From the NCBI GenBank assembly GCA_900491605.1, contig UESW01004353.1, forward strand, positions 535,862 to 599,861: a DNA stretch of 64,000 nt, read 5' to 3'. Source of the DNA: Calamus simplicifolius (taxonomy: Eukaryota > Streptophyta > Magnoliopsida > Arecales > Arecaceae). Shown in pieces: positions 23,231-33,884 of the stretch; within the stretch, counting starts at the first letter, position 1, and every line of letters begins with the position of its first letter. A model generated the notes under the pieces. That model ran no database searches and had not been told where the DNA came from. It saw nothing but the letters and a program-made list of their open reading frames with translations. The position numbers were made by a program, and so were the translations under genes.

Positions 23231-24654
23231 AGTCACATTCTTCAAGCGTCGAGAAAGACGGACGTCCTTCTCTCCGAACCCTGCAAGAAGTCTCCAAAGA
23301 CCGGATGCTCCGGTAGGGACCCTCCGTTGCTCAAGTCAATCACTTGGGATCAGATGAGAACTGTTCAGCAAAAGGAAGCTGAAACAGTTAGAGTTTTAGC
23401 TAGTAGGAAAAAAATTAAAAAAATCAGAGTTTAAGGATCCTTACAGCGGGGCATGTGCTTTTATACCTGTTCGAATATCCCCTTTCTATTCTCAAGATCA
23501 CTGATTTTTAAAGAGACCAAGACAAAATACGAGGCCAGCGATGATAGGTCGTACTGTCATCGTACACACCGGATGCATCATAAGTTACCTGTCAATATGA
23601 CCTCACAGATGTCTCGCATCTGGGGTCGCGTCTGGTGCGCGCCACCACTGGACATGATCGTGCACAGCAACAAACAAATGGTGATTCGCATGTCGTAACG
23701 AGGTATGGTCATGCACAGTGACAAAGATACAACAGATCATACGCCGTTATGAGGTATGGCCACCTTCTACCACGAATGTGCGATGGATTATGTGGGCACG
23801 CCAGGTGGCCCAAAACAACTTGACCATGCGCCGAGAATTGAGATGTCGTTCATGTGCCTCGAGACCGAGAGGAATGTCTCAGGGGTTGATATACTGTTCA
23901 TGTGCCCCGAGACCTCTCTCTTGGTCTCAAGGGTTGATATACTGTTCATGTGCCCCGAGACCGAAAGGAAGGTCCCGAGGGTTGATATATTGTTAATGTG
24001 CCCCGAGACCGAGAGGTACCTCTCAAGGATTGATGTAGCTCCCGTCAGCTGCCGCTATCTTTGCCGTTCATTCTAACGGCTCAGGATCAACCATATCAGA
24101 TGCCCCCTCACCCCTGAGACGAAGTGGACCCGCTCCAGTAAAGTGAAAGGGGTGTCACCTCCCAAATGGCTAATCCTCATCCTTTGCAAACCGCCTCCAA
24201 ACGCGTGTCTATAGGCGCTACAACAATCTTATGCGGGCAGTACATGGATGTGATAGGATGACCAATGCTGTCCACCCGATTTGCGATGATCATCCTCGAA
24301 GCAGGATTTATCCATCGAAGTCCGTGAGGAAAGTCATGCCATCATTATCCATCATAACAGCGACGTCATCGGTGCCTACCATTGGCCGGAAGTGAATCAT
24401 ATCCTGCGCTCAACGATTACCTAGGCAATCCAACTTGCTGTGGGAGCCTGCACGGTGAGAAAGTTTGAAATTGAATAAAACTTGAGTAGAGGGTTGAAAG
24501 CGGTCATTCTATTCCTGTTATCATCGTCTTCTTCCCCTGATTTCTAATTTTTCGCTTCCTGGCTCCCTCTGCAACTCGAGAGCTCGCGTTCATCACCTTC
24601 ATTCCCAGGTTAGCTTTTTGTTCCTCCTAGGCTTCTTTAAACTTTCGTCTTGCA
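23231..24654 (+). other. TE-like 5' region of the PF04195-type gene
   Basis: GC-richer DNA between the U2AF-like fragment and the transposon gene. It contains a tandem repeat (next entry) and a long stretch without conserved coding. 23430-23700 resembles LTR or promoter DNA, but I found no matching second LTR in the window, so element boundaries are unknown. Confidence 0.4.
23850..24050 (+). repeat. 57-bp tandem repeat, about 3.5 copies
   Basis: The unit is anchored by TTCATGTGCCCCGAGACC and GGTTGATATACTG. It recurs about every 57 bp, so one frame reads a 19-residue repeat (DILFMCPETER-like). The translation is a by-product of a period divisible by three; no other sign of coding. Confidence 0.8.
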
Positions 24655-26995
24655 ATGAATTCCCAGTCTTGGTCTGCGGAGGACAATTCAAAGAATTGTT
24701 CCTCGCCTGAGAGGCCTCAAGTTTCTCCTTCTCCTTCTCCCCTTGAGTGGTCCTCCGATCCGAAGGTTCACGTCCCTCTAGCCTAGCGGCGTGTCGCCGG
24801 GGAGGCTCCCACAGGGAGGCGCCCAGCGGCGGCTAGCCGGAATCCGCCGAGAGGTTGCCAGGCGAGGGCCGGCACCTCCTCGAGTATGGGGGCGGAATCC
24901 CTGGAAGGGGCTGCCTCCATGGTAACGGGCAACGATTTGGCAACATCCAGGCCCGTTACCAAATTCCTCGGGATGTTGAGCTCTATCTCCCGACCCCTGA
25001 CGACAGAGTGATCTCATCCCGACCGGGCCGGATAGCCATCTATGAGATTTCCCCGAGGGTAGGCCTCCGCTTACCCTTTCATCCTTTCTTCGTTAACCTC
25101 CTTGACTATTATTCCTTAACTCCTTCCCAGTTGGTCCCAAATTCCTTACATGTCATTTGTTCCTTCGTTATCCTTTGCCATCACCTCCACATCGCCCCAC
25201 GAGTCTCTCTCTTTCATTCCTTTTATATCCTCCGATTTCAAAAAGATTGGTGGTTGTTCTAGGGTTCTAGCCCAGGCCCCATCGCGTCCTTAAAACTCTT
25301 TCTCCCTTCTTCCATTAAAGGCTTAAAATCTCAATTTTTTTCGCCAACATTGGCCAAGTAAAGTCCCAGTGGAAAGACCCTGACCCTCGAGATAATGCAA
25401 ATTCCACTGTCCACCCTGGAGATAGAGAGGCGCTAGGACAGCTGTTGTCCATCGAAATTCCTCGGTACAACCTGCTCCTGACGGAGGGAAACCTCCGGTC
25501 GACGGGTCTTATATCCCAGTTTAGTAAGTCTCCCTGTACTTAACCAAAGTCTTGCCCTTGCTCTCGCTCATCGTTTTTTTTTTTCTGACCACAGTTGATA
25601 CTACGCAGCTATGAAAATCCAAGCACGCCGACTCATGAAGGCCGCCGCTAAAAGAAAGGCCCGAGAGGGACCGAGCGAGGGGCGGCGAGCACCAGATTCA
25701 AAACGCCCGACAATGCAGGCACTCGAGCCATCCGCACCGCAGGAGCCTTCGATCGCCTCGGAGATAGACTTAACGACCGACACCCCACCTGAAAGGACCA
25801 CGAGTGGTGGAGCGGCCACAGAGACACCGACCGTGGGGGAGCCGACGATCACAGGGGAGTCGGCCATGGAGGCAGAGCCAGCCATGGAAGGGTCAACCAC
25901 AGAGGAGCCAACAGCGGTGGGGGTCTCCTGCCCCCTACAAACCAGCCCCCACCGAAGCTGCAAGGTACTGAGGCGAGGGACCATCGCAAACAGCAAGCCC
26001 ACCCTCGGAGAGGACGTCAGTGAGCAGCTCTCCATGCGCCGAATCCGAGACCGCCAGAGCTGCCGAAGGGAGTAGGACTAGGCAAGGGCTGTCTCGGGAC
26101 TATGTCCTAGACGATGGGCACCGGGTGGAGCGGCTCATCTCGTCAATCTTCGTACCGGAGGTTCAGGAGGAGCTCAGCCACTTGAAGGCGAATACCTTCT
26201 TTCGTGAATCCTACGCGGTCTTAGTCAAGGTAGTTAGACTATCCACTCTTTGCTTTCAAATTTCTTTTTGCTCTTCCTTTTCTTTTTGAAATGGAGCTTG
26301 CATGCAGGTTGCCAACTCCCTGGCTATCGCCAAGAAAGTTATCCACGGTGAAAAAACCAACGTGTGGGAGGCCCAAAAAAAGGCCGAGGATGCTCGTGTT
26401 CGAGCAAAACGACATAGAAGGCCTTAGAATCAACCAAGACCGCCCGAGCTGATGAAATAAAAGCAGCCGAGAACCGGGCAGAGATTGAGTCCAACCGCCT
26501 ACGGGCGACCCTCAACCAGCTCATGGAGGCCAAGAATGTCGTCGCGTCTAGGGACCTGCACATCTCCGAATTGGTCACAACCATCCAAGCGGCCGAGTCA
26601 GGTGAGTCAAGCCAAAGAAAAGGCAAGGATGGCGAAGGAGAAAATGAGGAAGGCCAAAGAAAGGGCTAAGGGAGCGAAGGAGGAAAGGAATCTAGCCCTG
26701 AAGGCCGAAAGGATAGCAGTGGCAGCCCTGGTTGCTGAGAGGGGAGCTCTAGTGGCTGAGGTGGAGGCAACTGTCGAAGTCAGGACCACCAGAGTTATTG
26801 AAGAATTTCGAGCGTCCAAGCATTTCATGTATGAGCTAACCGAAGCTTCGATGGGAGAATATCTTCAAGGGTTCCGGCACGAAAAAAAAAAAGGTGGCTA
26901 AAAAATTAAATTTTCCCCAGGCCCTTAAAGTGGAGCCGGACCGCCTCTCCGAGATGGGCTCTTCTGATGATGAGGACGCACCTACTGACCCATGA
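24655..26995 (+). pseudogene. 'Putative gypsy type transposon' gene (PF04195-like), multi-exon and broken
   Basis: ATG 24655 opens MNSQSWSAEDNSKNCSSPER and soon meets a TAG (about 24784). After a frame change, 24930-25262 encodes the signature domain: IQARYQIPRDVELYLPTP, RIAIYEISPRVGLRLPFHPF, NLLDYYSLTPSQLVPNS. Later segments read as exons: 25595-26070 (low-complexity TTDTPPERTTSGG, then YVLDDGHRVERLISSIF in a shifted frame at 26100-26230) and 26308-26995. The last is a long Ala/Glu/Lys/Arg coiled coil ending in SDDEDAPTDP and TGA 26993-26995. Potential introns lie around 25530-25590 and 26230-26307. Genes with this domain and coiled-coil tail are abundant TE genes in monocots. Stops and frameshifts show decay. 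Confidence 0.75.
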
Positions 26996-27664
26996 GCCCT
27001 ATACTGTATTTTGTTTTTGTGAGCCTAACTTAGTCGGCATTTTGTAAGTACTTTTAAATTAATAAAATACACTCCTTTCAATGAAATTTGTCTCTGCTTG
27101 ATTGCAATTGTCACTTCAAACTTTTTGGCAACCGATGAGGGACCCTTAAGAGCTTCGTCGGTGTCGAGCAATCTGTAACTTACCCTTGGTTAGCCTCGAC
27201 TTAGCTTTGTAGAACCGAATCTTAGGATCGAAAGGTACGAACTCTCAATTTTTGAGAGAGCATAAGACTCGGAAGGTCAAGATAAAATTGAGCCTCCCGA
27301 GTTGCTTGCACGTTGCTTCGCCAACGATACGCAAGGTTTTGTGCCTGGCTAACCTACGGCTTTCGTGCCAACTAGGGATGGACTTAAGCCGCTCTGTTAG
27401 TGATACACTGGACTTTGTGCCTAGCTGACCCAGGGCCGACCAAGGTGGGGCTTAAGTTGTTGAGAGCCGACAACACATCGCTCTGCTAATAGTACACTGG
27501 CCCAGGGCTTTTGTATCGACCGGAGTCCGGCTTAAGCTGCTGAAAGCCGGCTTTTGTGTCGACCGGAGTCCAGCTTAAGCTGCTGAAAGCCGATAGCACG
27601 CCGTTCTACCAGTGGTACAGGGCTTTGTGCCTGGCTAACCCAGGACTTTTGGTGCCGATCAAGT
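26996..27664 (+). repeat. 3' flank of the PF04195-type gene with degenerate repeats
   Basis: A poly(A)-signal-like AATAAAA lies at about 27061-27067. From about 27330 to 27660, words such as GGCTTTGTGCCTGGCTAACC, AAGCTGCTGAAAGCCG and GACCGGAGTCC recur in irregular order. Non-coding. Confidence 0.55.
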
Positions 27665-27694
27665 CTTTTAAGAGAGTAGATGGCTAAATAAATA
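27665..27694 (+). repeat. 30-bp direct repeat at the left end of the large inverted repeat
   Basis: Starts CTTTTAAGAGAGTAGATGGC and ends TAAATAAATA. It is repeated exactly at 35891-35920 in the same orientation, just outside the right arm. Confidence 0.85.
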
Positions 27695-29549
27695 TACTTA
27701 TCTTGTTTACATTAAGTTTGTAGAAAACAAAAGCTTCAAGATTACTTTCATGGCTCGTTTAGTATTTTTGCCAAAAATAATTCTAAAATCAGGTTTTCTT
27801 ATTTTTAATTATTCTAAAATCGGGTCTCAGGTGAGGTCGTCGGCAATAATGGTGCTCATCATGGAGGTCACGTTCTGGTTGCTTAAGCCTCTGGATAAAA
27901 ATAATTGAGTAGAGATGATGGAGTTCCTTCTTGGTTTATAATTATTATGCTTACATGGTTAAAAGTGATGTACATCTCTCTACTTTAATTTTATCAACTT
28001 TTGGACGATAGGGGTGGGAGTCACTCCGATCATGGATGGATCAGTTCTAACGTGGGTTGAACGTAAAAATTATCAATTTAATTCCGATCCTTCTATTAAA
28101 CAAGTCGAAAATTCAAACCTAAATCAGATCTGTTCAATAAACAAATAACTTAACCCAATCTACTTAATCTATGCAATCTATTAATCAATAATAAAAGATT
28201 ATATGCCAATCTATTTAATCCATTTAACTTATTTAATCTATTAATCAATAATATAAATAAGTTGAATAAATAGGTCGATCTGACTTGATCCATCTGACTT
28301 GATCCAACTGGTTACTCTAAATGGGTTAAATGGATTAACACTATTAAACCCAAATTTAAACCCATTTTTGCCACCGCTAATAGATGATAGGAAGATGGAA
28401 GGAGGAAGGCTTATCAGATGATTTGAATCACCACTCTGAAATCCTTAAGAAATATCACTGGTTAAGAGATGATAACAAAATAGAAGACCTCTTTAAACTA
28501 CAATCCAAAAACCTATATTTGCTTAGTCTCAATCACAATGAGGATCGCAAAAAAGAAGAAAAATTGAAAATCTCTCTATCGATCTTTCATTTCTCTATTT
28601 TAAATTTTTTTTTCAACTTCCATTCTTGTTCTTGTTCTTGAATATGTAATACAACTAAGGGGAAAGGTGTTATTTAATTGGGATTGCTTTTGATGGCATT
28701 GAAAACCACTTAGTAACAACTTTTGGGGTCTATTCTAAGGTGATCGGGTTTAGATTGGGCTAGCCCATCATAGGCACCTAATTCAAACCTAACAATTTTC
28801 AAGAGAACCTCCAAGGATTAGATCATGTTTGTATGGAGTCACACCATATGGCCAATTAGTTAGGTGGTTCTTTCTATTGATTTTCTTCTAAGAGTTAGAT
28901 TGCTCTTGCTTTAAGTTGCTCTAGCTATGTAATATCTAATTGAGCACCGATGCCCAATCTCTCTAACAGAGAGAGATGTCATGGCTAAGAATACAGAATC
29001 AGCCAACAAGGGATCAGAAAACAGATAGGCTGCATAAATTTGGCTAAATCTAATTAAGATTCAGAGTTAGCTATAATGTCGAAGAGTTTAAGATAAGAGG
29101 CGGATCACATGAGGCAGATGGGGAACTTGATCTGGCAGCAATCATTTTTTGATGCAATCAAAAAAGCAAAACTCATCAAAGCTAAGCATTTCAAAAAATA
29201 CAATCATAATCAAAGGTGGGAGTACTAGTTGGGACCTTTAAGATGCTACTCTATTTCAGCATAGGATAAGTAGAAAGAACAAAAAATACAACTGTACAAG
29301 TTACAGAAAAGAGGCTAAAATATACCAGTAAGATAAAGGTTTTGCAGAGTCTGCAATAAAATATAGCAATGGTTACAACTAAAAGAACGGTAAGCTTAAG
29401 GTTGTCCAAAGTCTGCAATCCAATCCCCTCAATCGTAAGCTCTTCTATGTCCTGTATAGCAATGACTTGCACGTCCCCGTCACCACTGAGGCCACCAACA
29501 AGGTCGTCAGGACCGAAGCCACGATCATCACCGAGTAGAAATCTCTAGC
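27693..29549 (+). repeat. Left arm of the giant inverted repeat
   Basis: No conserved gene recognised. Open frames here (28384-28641 on +, 29251-29472 on -) have no domain I can name. The latter includes a hydrophobic stretch (LTVLLVVTIAIFYCRLC) that is only partly kept in the right arm, so it is probably chance or a relic. Confidence 0.75.
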
Positions 29550-29550
29550 A

Positions 29551-30604
29551 ACCAATTGGATAAAATTATCAATCGACAAGAAATTAAAAGAGAGTTAGGA
29601 GTTGATGAATTAAGAAGCAGGAAGAAACTGATTTGAGAAGGAACCCAGGTAAGGTGAAGCGAGATGATTAAGTAATCGGTTATCAATTCCAATTCCGATT
29701 TTGAAGAGGATGGCGAGGAAGTCAAATTCAAACCTAAGAAGATACAATTTATTTAAAAACGGAGAGAGATTGCTGCTAGTTCTACAATAAACTCGCAAGA
29801 AGGATTTTTAGCACGGATTTTTAGCACAACAAAAAGGATGGAAAGGCAACACTTCTTATCTTTAACCGCAATTTTCATGAAAAAAAAAAAAGAAAAATAC
29901 AAAGATGATAATCATCATTATTTGTTAAATATTCATCGCCATTATTCTTCCTACCTAGTTTTGACACTACTGACGATCAAGGGATATATTTATGTCCAAA
30001 AGATACCGAATGGAGCTCACATAAGGCCTATTAGTATTTTTTTAGAACAGAACTAGATAGGAGGAATAATGGCGATAAATATTCAATGATGATCATCATC
30101 TTTACATTCTCCTTCTCCTCATGAAAATTGAAATCAAAGATAAAAAATATTACCCTTCCAATAATCATTCTTGTTGTGCTAAAAATCTTTCTTACTGCTA
30201 ATTTATTGCAAAACTAGCAGCAATCTTTCTCCATTTTTAAAAAAAATTATATCGTCAGGTTTGAATTTGCAGCATGTATTATGTATTGTAATGAACTTTT
30301 AATGTAATAAATTTTTAATGTATTATGTACCGTCATGTAGGTTTCATTTCATTTTTATTCAAATTTTATTTTATTTATTAAACAAGTTGTATTTTATATT
30401 ACAAAAGTCATGGCTTCCTCACCACCGCCAAAGGCCCCTCGTGATGATCCTTTTCAAAATCAAAATGAACAATCAAGTACTTAATTATCTCACCTCACAT
30501 TACCTTACTTTGGCTCCTCCTCAAATCAATGCTTCTTAATTCATCTCCTAACTCTCTTTTAATTTTTTGTTTGTCGATTGATTGATTAATTTTATCCAAT
30601 TGGT
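29551..30604. mobile_element. Foldback (MITE-like) insertion, ~1.05 kb
   Basis: The termini are perfect complements: ACCAATTGGATAAAATTATC at 29551 and TTTTATCCAATTGGT ending at 30604. The arms pair along most of their length, for example GAGAGATTGCTGCTAGTT near 29764 with AACTAGCAGCAATCTTTCTC near 30205, and CTACCTAGTT (29951-29960) with AACTAGATAG (30051-30060). A loop of about 90 bp remains. It interrupts the left giant arm next to its inner end; the corresponding place in the right arm (near 33880-33890) is empty. No coding. Confidence 0.8.
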
Positions 30605-30629
30605 CACTAGTATGGCCGAAACAAATCGG

Positions 30630-30905
30630 ATACGGATCAGATAGTAGTATATTCTTATTTATATCCATATTTTTTAACGAATACGAATACGGATACGAAT
30701 ACTAAACGGATATTAAAATTTATATCCATATTTATTCTAAATGAATACGAATACGAATCGGATATCAAGTATATCCATATTTATTATATACGGATACGAA
30801 TACGAATTGATTATCCAGCATATCCATATTTATTATATATGGATACGAATCGAATATCCAGCATATTCATATTTATTATATACAAATACGGATACGGATA
30901 TGAAG
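30630..30905 (+). repeat. AT-rich degenerate repeat of GGATACGAATAC words
   Basis: Words such as TATCCATATTTATTATATA and GGATACGAATACG alternate, with a rough period near 45-65 bp. A related stretch (ATATCCGTATCCGAATA and AATACGGATTCAAATAC) lies in inverted orientation at 33700-33860, before the right giant arm. The inverted homology therefore probably extends this far in diverged form. Confidence 0.6.
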
Positions 30906-32454
30906 ATAAAAACTTCTATGATCTTATGATGGTGTTATATGATGAATAATTATGAAAAAGTTAATAAATAAAGAATACTAAAAAGTCACTAAACTCACTG
31001 TCTACCACAAGAGCAAAACATAGGCAATAAGAATATGGCTACCTAAATGTTCTCTTAACTTGAAAGAGATTGAAATCCACAACAAATCAAACTAAGCAAC
31101 ATTGTAACAGGACCTAAAATATTTGAGATGGAAATCATTAAGACAATTTTTAAAAAAAATATAGACATATAAGAATTTGCAGTTCACTAATACAAAAAAT
31201 GCATAAATACAACAGGATCGCATGAATCAATAAAGAAGGTCAAGTGAAAAATACCTTGACTAGATATTTCAACACCACAAACATATGTTGTATCTCTTTC
31301 TCAGAATGCTCATTCAATACTTATCTAGTCCATTTATTTACCAACCATATTCCTTATCTAGTCCATTTATTTACCAACCAATGAAGAGAATTGGCCTCTA
31401 GGACCTCTATATATAAATAACATCACAGATGCAAAACTAATTCTGGCTAATTTGAAAGCAAGATAAAAGCCTTGAAAAGAAGAAACAATCTGCAAGCGTA
31501 TCGATTCCAAATCAAATCAAAAGAATTCTATATGCATGTAAGATAGAAATTTCTAGAGAAATAACGAAAACAAGCTGCAAGTATAATTAGTCCACTTCAA
31601 CTTAAAAGAATTTCATAAGCAGATATAAAATAAAATTCCTAAAAAAATTACAAACTATGAATTAAGGACATTGTCTAACTAAATTTGCCAAGATACAAAG
31701 TGTGAAACGCAACACATGAAACAAACACCATCAAAATTTATTACCTACGCATTCTAAAATTTATATTTGCAAAGCATGAAAAGCTATTTTTCAGCAATCA
31801 CTCATAGATATCTTTTCTTGGTAATTACTTTTATTTTTTAATCTAATTTTTGTTATAATAAGAAAATTGAGAACTAATCTTTAGATTCAATAAAGTTTAC
31901 CTCTATAGTCTATCCTAACAAATTACTCCCTACTAATTAATTAGTGAAACTTAAACAGAAGGATGAAGACTTAACTAGTTGTCTAGATTAAATAAACAGT
32001 ATGAGAAAACTCATGCAAAGAATATAAGTTGGCATCCTGGCATATTAGCTTCCATCTCCTATTATTATTTATCTGATGATAAATAAATATAAAGGCGGGT
32101 CATTCGGTTATAATTTGAATTTTTGATGGTCAGCAAGTTTTGTGACATAATACCATTACTAGTTGAATTTAAAAAAAATGAAATATTTTTAGGGACTTTA
32201 GCTGGTGGTTTGTTGATAAAAACGTTAATATATCGGCTTATTTTTTCAGTGTGATCGATTTTGTTTTTTCAAGCCAGAAGCCGGGAGTAAAATACATCAG
32301 CGGCAAGGTACAAAGGGTTCTGTCTCAATTGATTCACAAGGCCCAGAAAACGACATGGCCAAAATTTAAGAATTGTAGATCCTTCTCTAACTAATTAAGA
32401 ATTGTAGATCGCTCCGATCCTGAGTAGAGGAAGAAAAACATAATCAAAAACCAG
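30906..32454. other. AT-rich core of the giant inverted-repeat element
   Basis: No coding region or RNA gene seen. The only local feature is a 33-34 bp tandem duplication at about 31321-31381 (word TTATCTAGTCCATTTATTTA). Confidence 0.5.
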
Positions 32455-32814
32455 AAAGTTCTGAATTTTATAGATCACTAGTTTCTTTTCTCAGCAGATC
32501 TGACTTCCTTTTTATTGTTTCACCATAAAGGACACAAGAAGAGCAACGGGAACAGCCCCTTCCCCGAGATCTAAAACCGGAAACAGATCAAGACCAAGAA
32601 AGAGAACGAAACATCCAAACAAAAAACAAATAAATAAAAGAAGAAGCTTTTACACAAGAACAGCAACGGGAACAGCCCCTTCCCCCGAGATCTAAAACCG
32701 GAAACAGATCAAGACCAAGAAAGAGAACGAAACATCCAAACAAAAAATAAATAAATAAAAGAAGAAGCTTTTACCTCGCTGCTTTTTACCAAGTTCTCGT
32801 CCGCTGCCCACTAC

Positions 32815-32992
32815 CTGAAGCTGCTGCAGAACTCATAGAGCTTCCCGCGGTTGGAGAAGATGATGAGGGCGACCTCGGCGTCGCAGAGCACGGAGAGCTC
32901 GTAGGCCTTCTTGAGCAGCCCGTTCCGCCGCTTCGCGAAGGTCACCTGGCGATCCTCTCCAGCTCCAGTACCCTTCCCCTCGCGAGGGCCAT
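32815..32992 (-). pseudogene. MADS-box first exon, copy 1 (frameshifted)
   Basis: The - strand from ATG 32992 reads MALARGRVLELERIA, then a frame break, then VTFAKRRNGLLKKAYELSVL and CDAEVALIIFSNRGKLYEFC, SSF, ending at a donor (TTCAG/GTAGTG). This is the DNA-binding MADS domain of a type II (MIKC) factor. The ALIIFSNRGKLYEF wording fits the SEPALLATA/AGL6-like groups. The segment between RI and QV (normally ENKINR) is missing through a 16-bp deletion, which destroys the frame. Three extra codons sit after the Met. No K-box exons occur in the window, so this is a promoter/5'UTR-plus-exon-1 fragment. Confidence 0.85.
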
Positions 32993-33294
32993 GGGGAGAT
33001 TACAAGAAGAGAGAGGGATAGGAGAGGCATGCGAAGGGAGGTTACCCGCTGGGGAAAGTTCTGAATTTTATAGATCACTAGTTTCTTTTCTCAGCAGATC
33101 TGACTTCCTTTTTATTGTTTCACCAAAAAGGACACAAGAACAGCAACGGGAACAGCCCCTTCCCCCGAGATCTAAAACCGGAAACAGATCAAGACCAAGA
33201 AAGAGAACGAAACATCCAAACAAAAAATAAATAAATAAAAGAAGAAGCTTTTACCTCGCTGCTTTTTACCAAGTTCTCATCCGCTGCCCACTAC

Positions 33295-33472
33295 CTGGAG
33301 CTGCTGCAGAACTCATAGAGCTTCCCGCGGTTGGAGAAGATGATGAGGGCGACCTCGGCGTCGCAGAGCACGGAGAGCTCGTAGGCCTTCTTGAGCAGCC
33401 CGTTCCGCCGCTTCGCGAAAGTCACCTGGCGATCCTCTCCAGCTCCAGTACCCTTCCACTCGCGAGGGCCAT
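33295..33472 (-). pseudogene. MADS-box first exon, copy 2 (same deletion)
   Basis: Nearly identical to copy 1 at a 480-bp offset: ATG at 33470-33472, MALASGRVLELERIA, the same 16-bp deletion, the same downstream MADS residues, and donor CTCCAG/GTAGTG. The end of the exon (SSS) is more canonical here than in copy 1 (SSF). The shared deletion and shared three-codon insertion show that the exon was already broken when the segment was duplicated. Confidence 0.85.
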
Positions 33473-33884
33473 GGGGAGATTATAAGAGAGAGGAGGGATA
33501 GGAGAGGCATGCGAAGGGAGGTTACCCGCTGGGGGAGGAGGGATTTGGGGTCGTTGCTGGGGGATCGGACGGGCAAGAATGGGTTTGAAGAAACACACAA
33601 TCCGCGAGCTCTCCTCCAATTGGTTGAAATGTTTGATGAGGATCGCTGGAAAGCGAGAATTTCCGGAAAAGCGAGATTTCGTTGCCTTCTTTTATTTTAA
33701 CGGATATCCGTATCCGAATAAAAACATAGTAAAATTATATCCGTATATTTGAATAATTTTTATTTAAATATTTAAATTATATTTAAATTTGATTAAACTA
33801 TAAAATAAATATTTAAATTTGATATAATTTAAATACGGATTCAAATACAATCGAATTTTATCTGATCCATTTTCAGTCCTAGTC

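Larger units (their letters stand above)
32455..33535 (+). repeat. Tandemly duplicated segment containing MADS exon 1
   Basis: There are three blocks. 32455-32652 holds flank sequence only. 32653-33054 holds part of that flank plus a MADS exon. 33055-33535 holds the full flank plus a MADS exon. Blocks two and three align at a constant 480-bp offset, and the first block aligns to the third at about 600 bp. On the - strand the shared flank lies just after the exon's donor site, so it is probably MADS intron 1. Confidence 0.85.

Noticed and set aside
23756..24076. A repeat protein with 19-residue units (DILFMCPETER)
   Set aside because: The 57-bp repeat is divisible by three, so any open frame repeats; there is no start context or conserved partner.
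29251..29472. Small membrane protein in the left giant arm
   Set aside because: The hydrophobic stretch is interrupted or altered in the right arm copy and no family is recognisable.
32833..33078. 81-codon - strand frame with RALRALRRRGRP-like peptide (and 33313-33600)
   Set aside because: It is the wrong frame of the MADS exon downstream of the 16-bp deletion. The true frame shows NGLLKKAYELSVLCDAEV.
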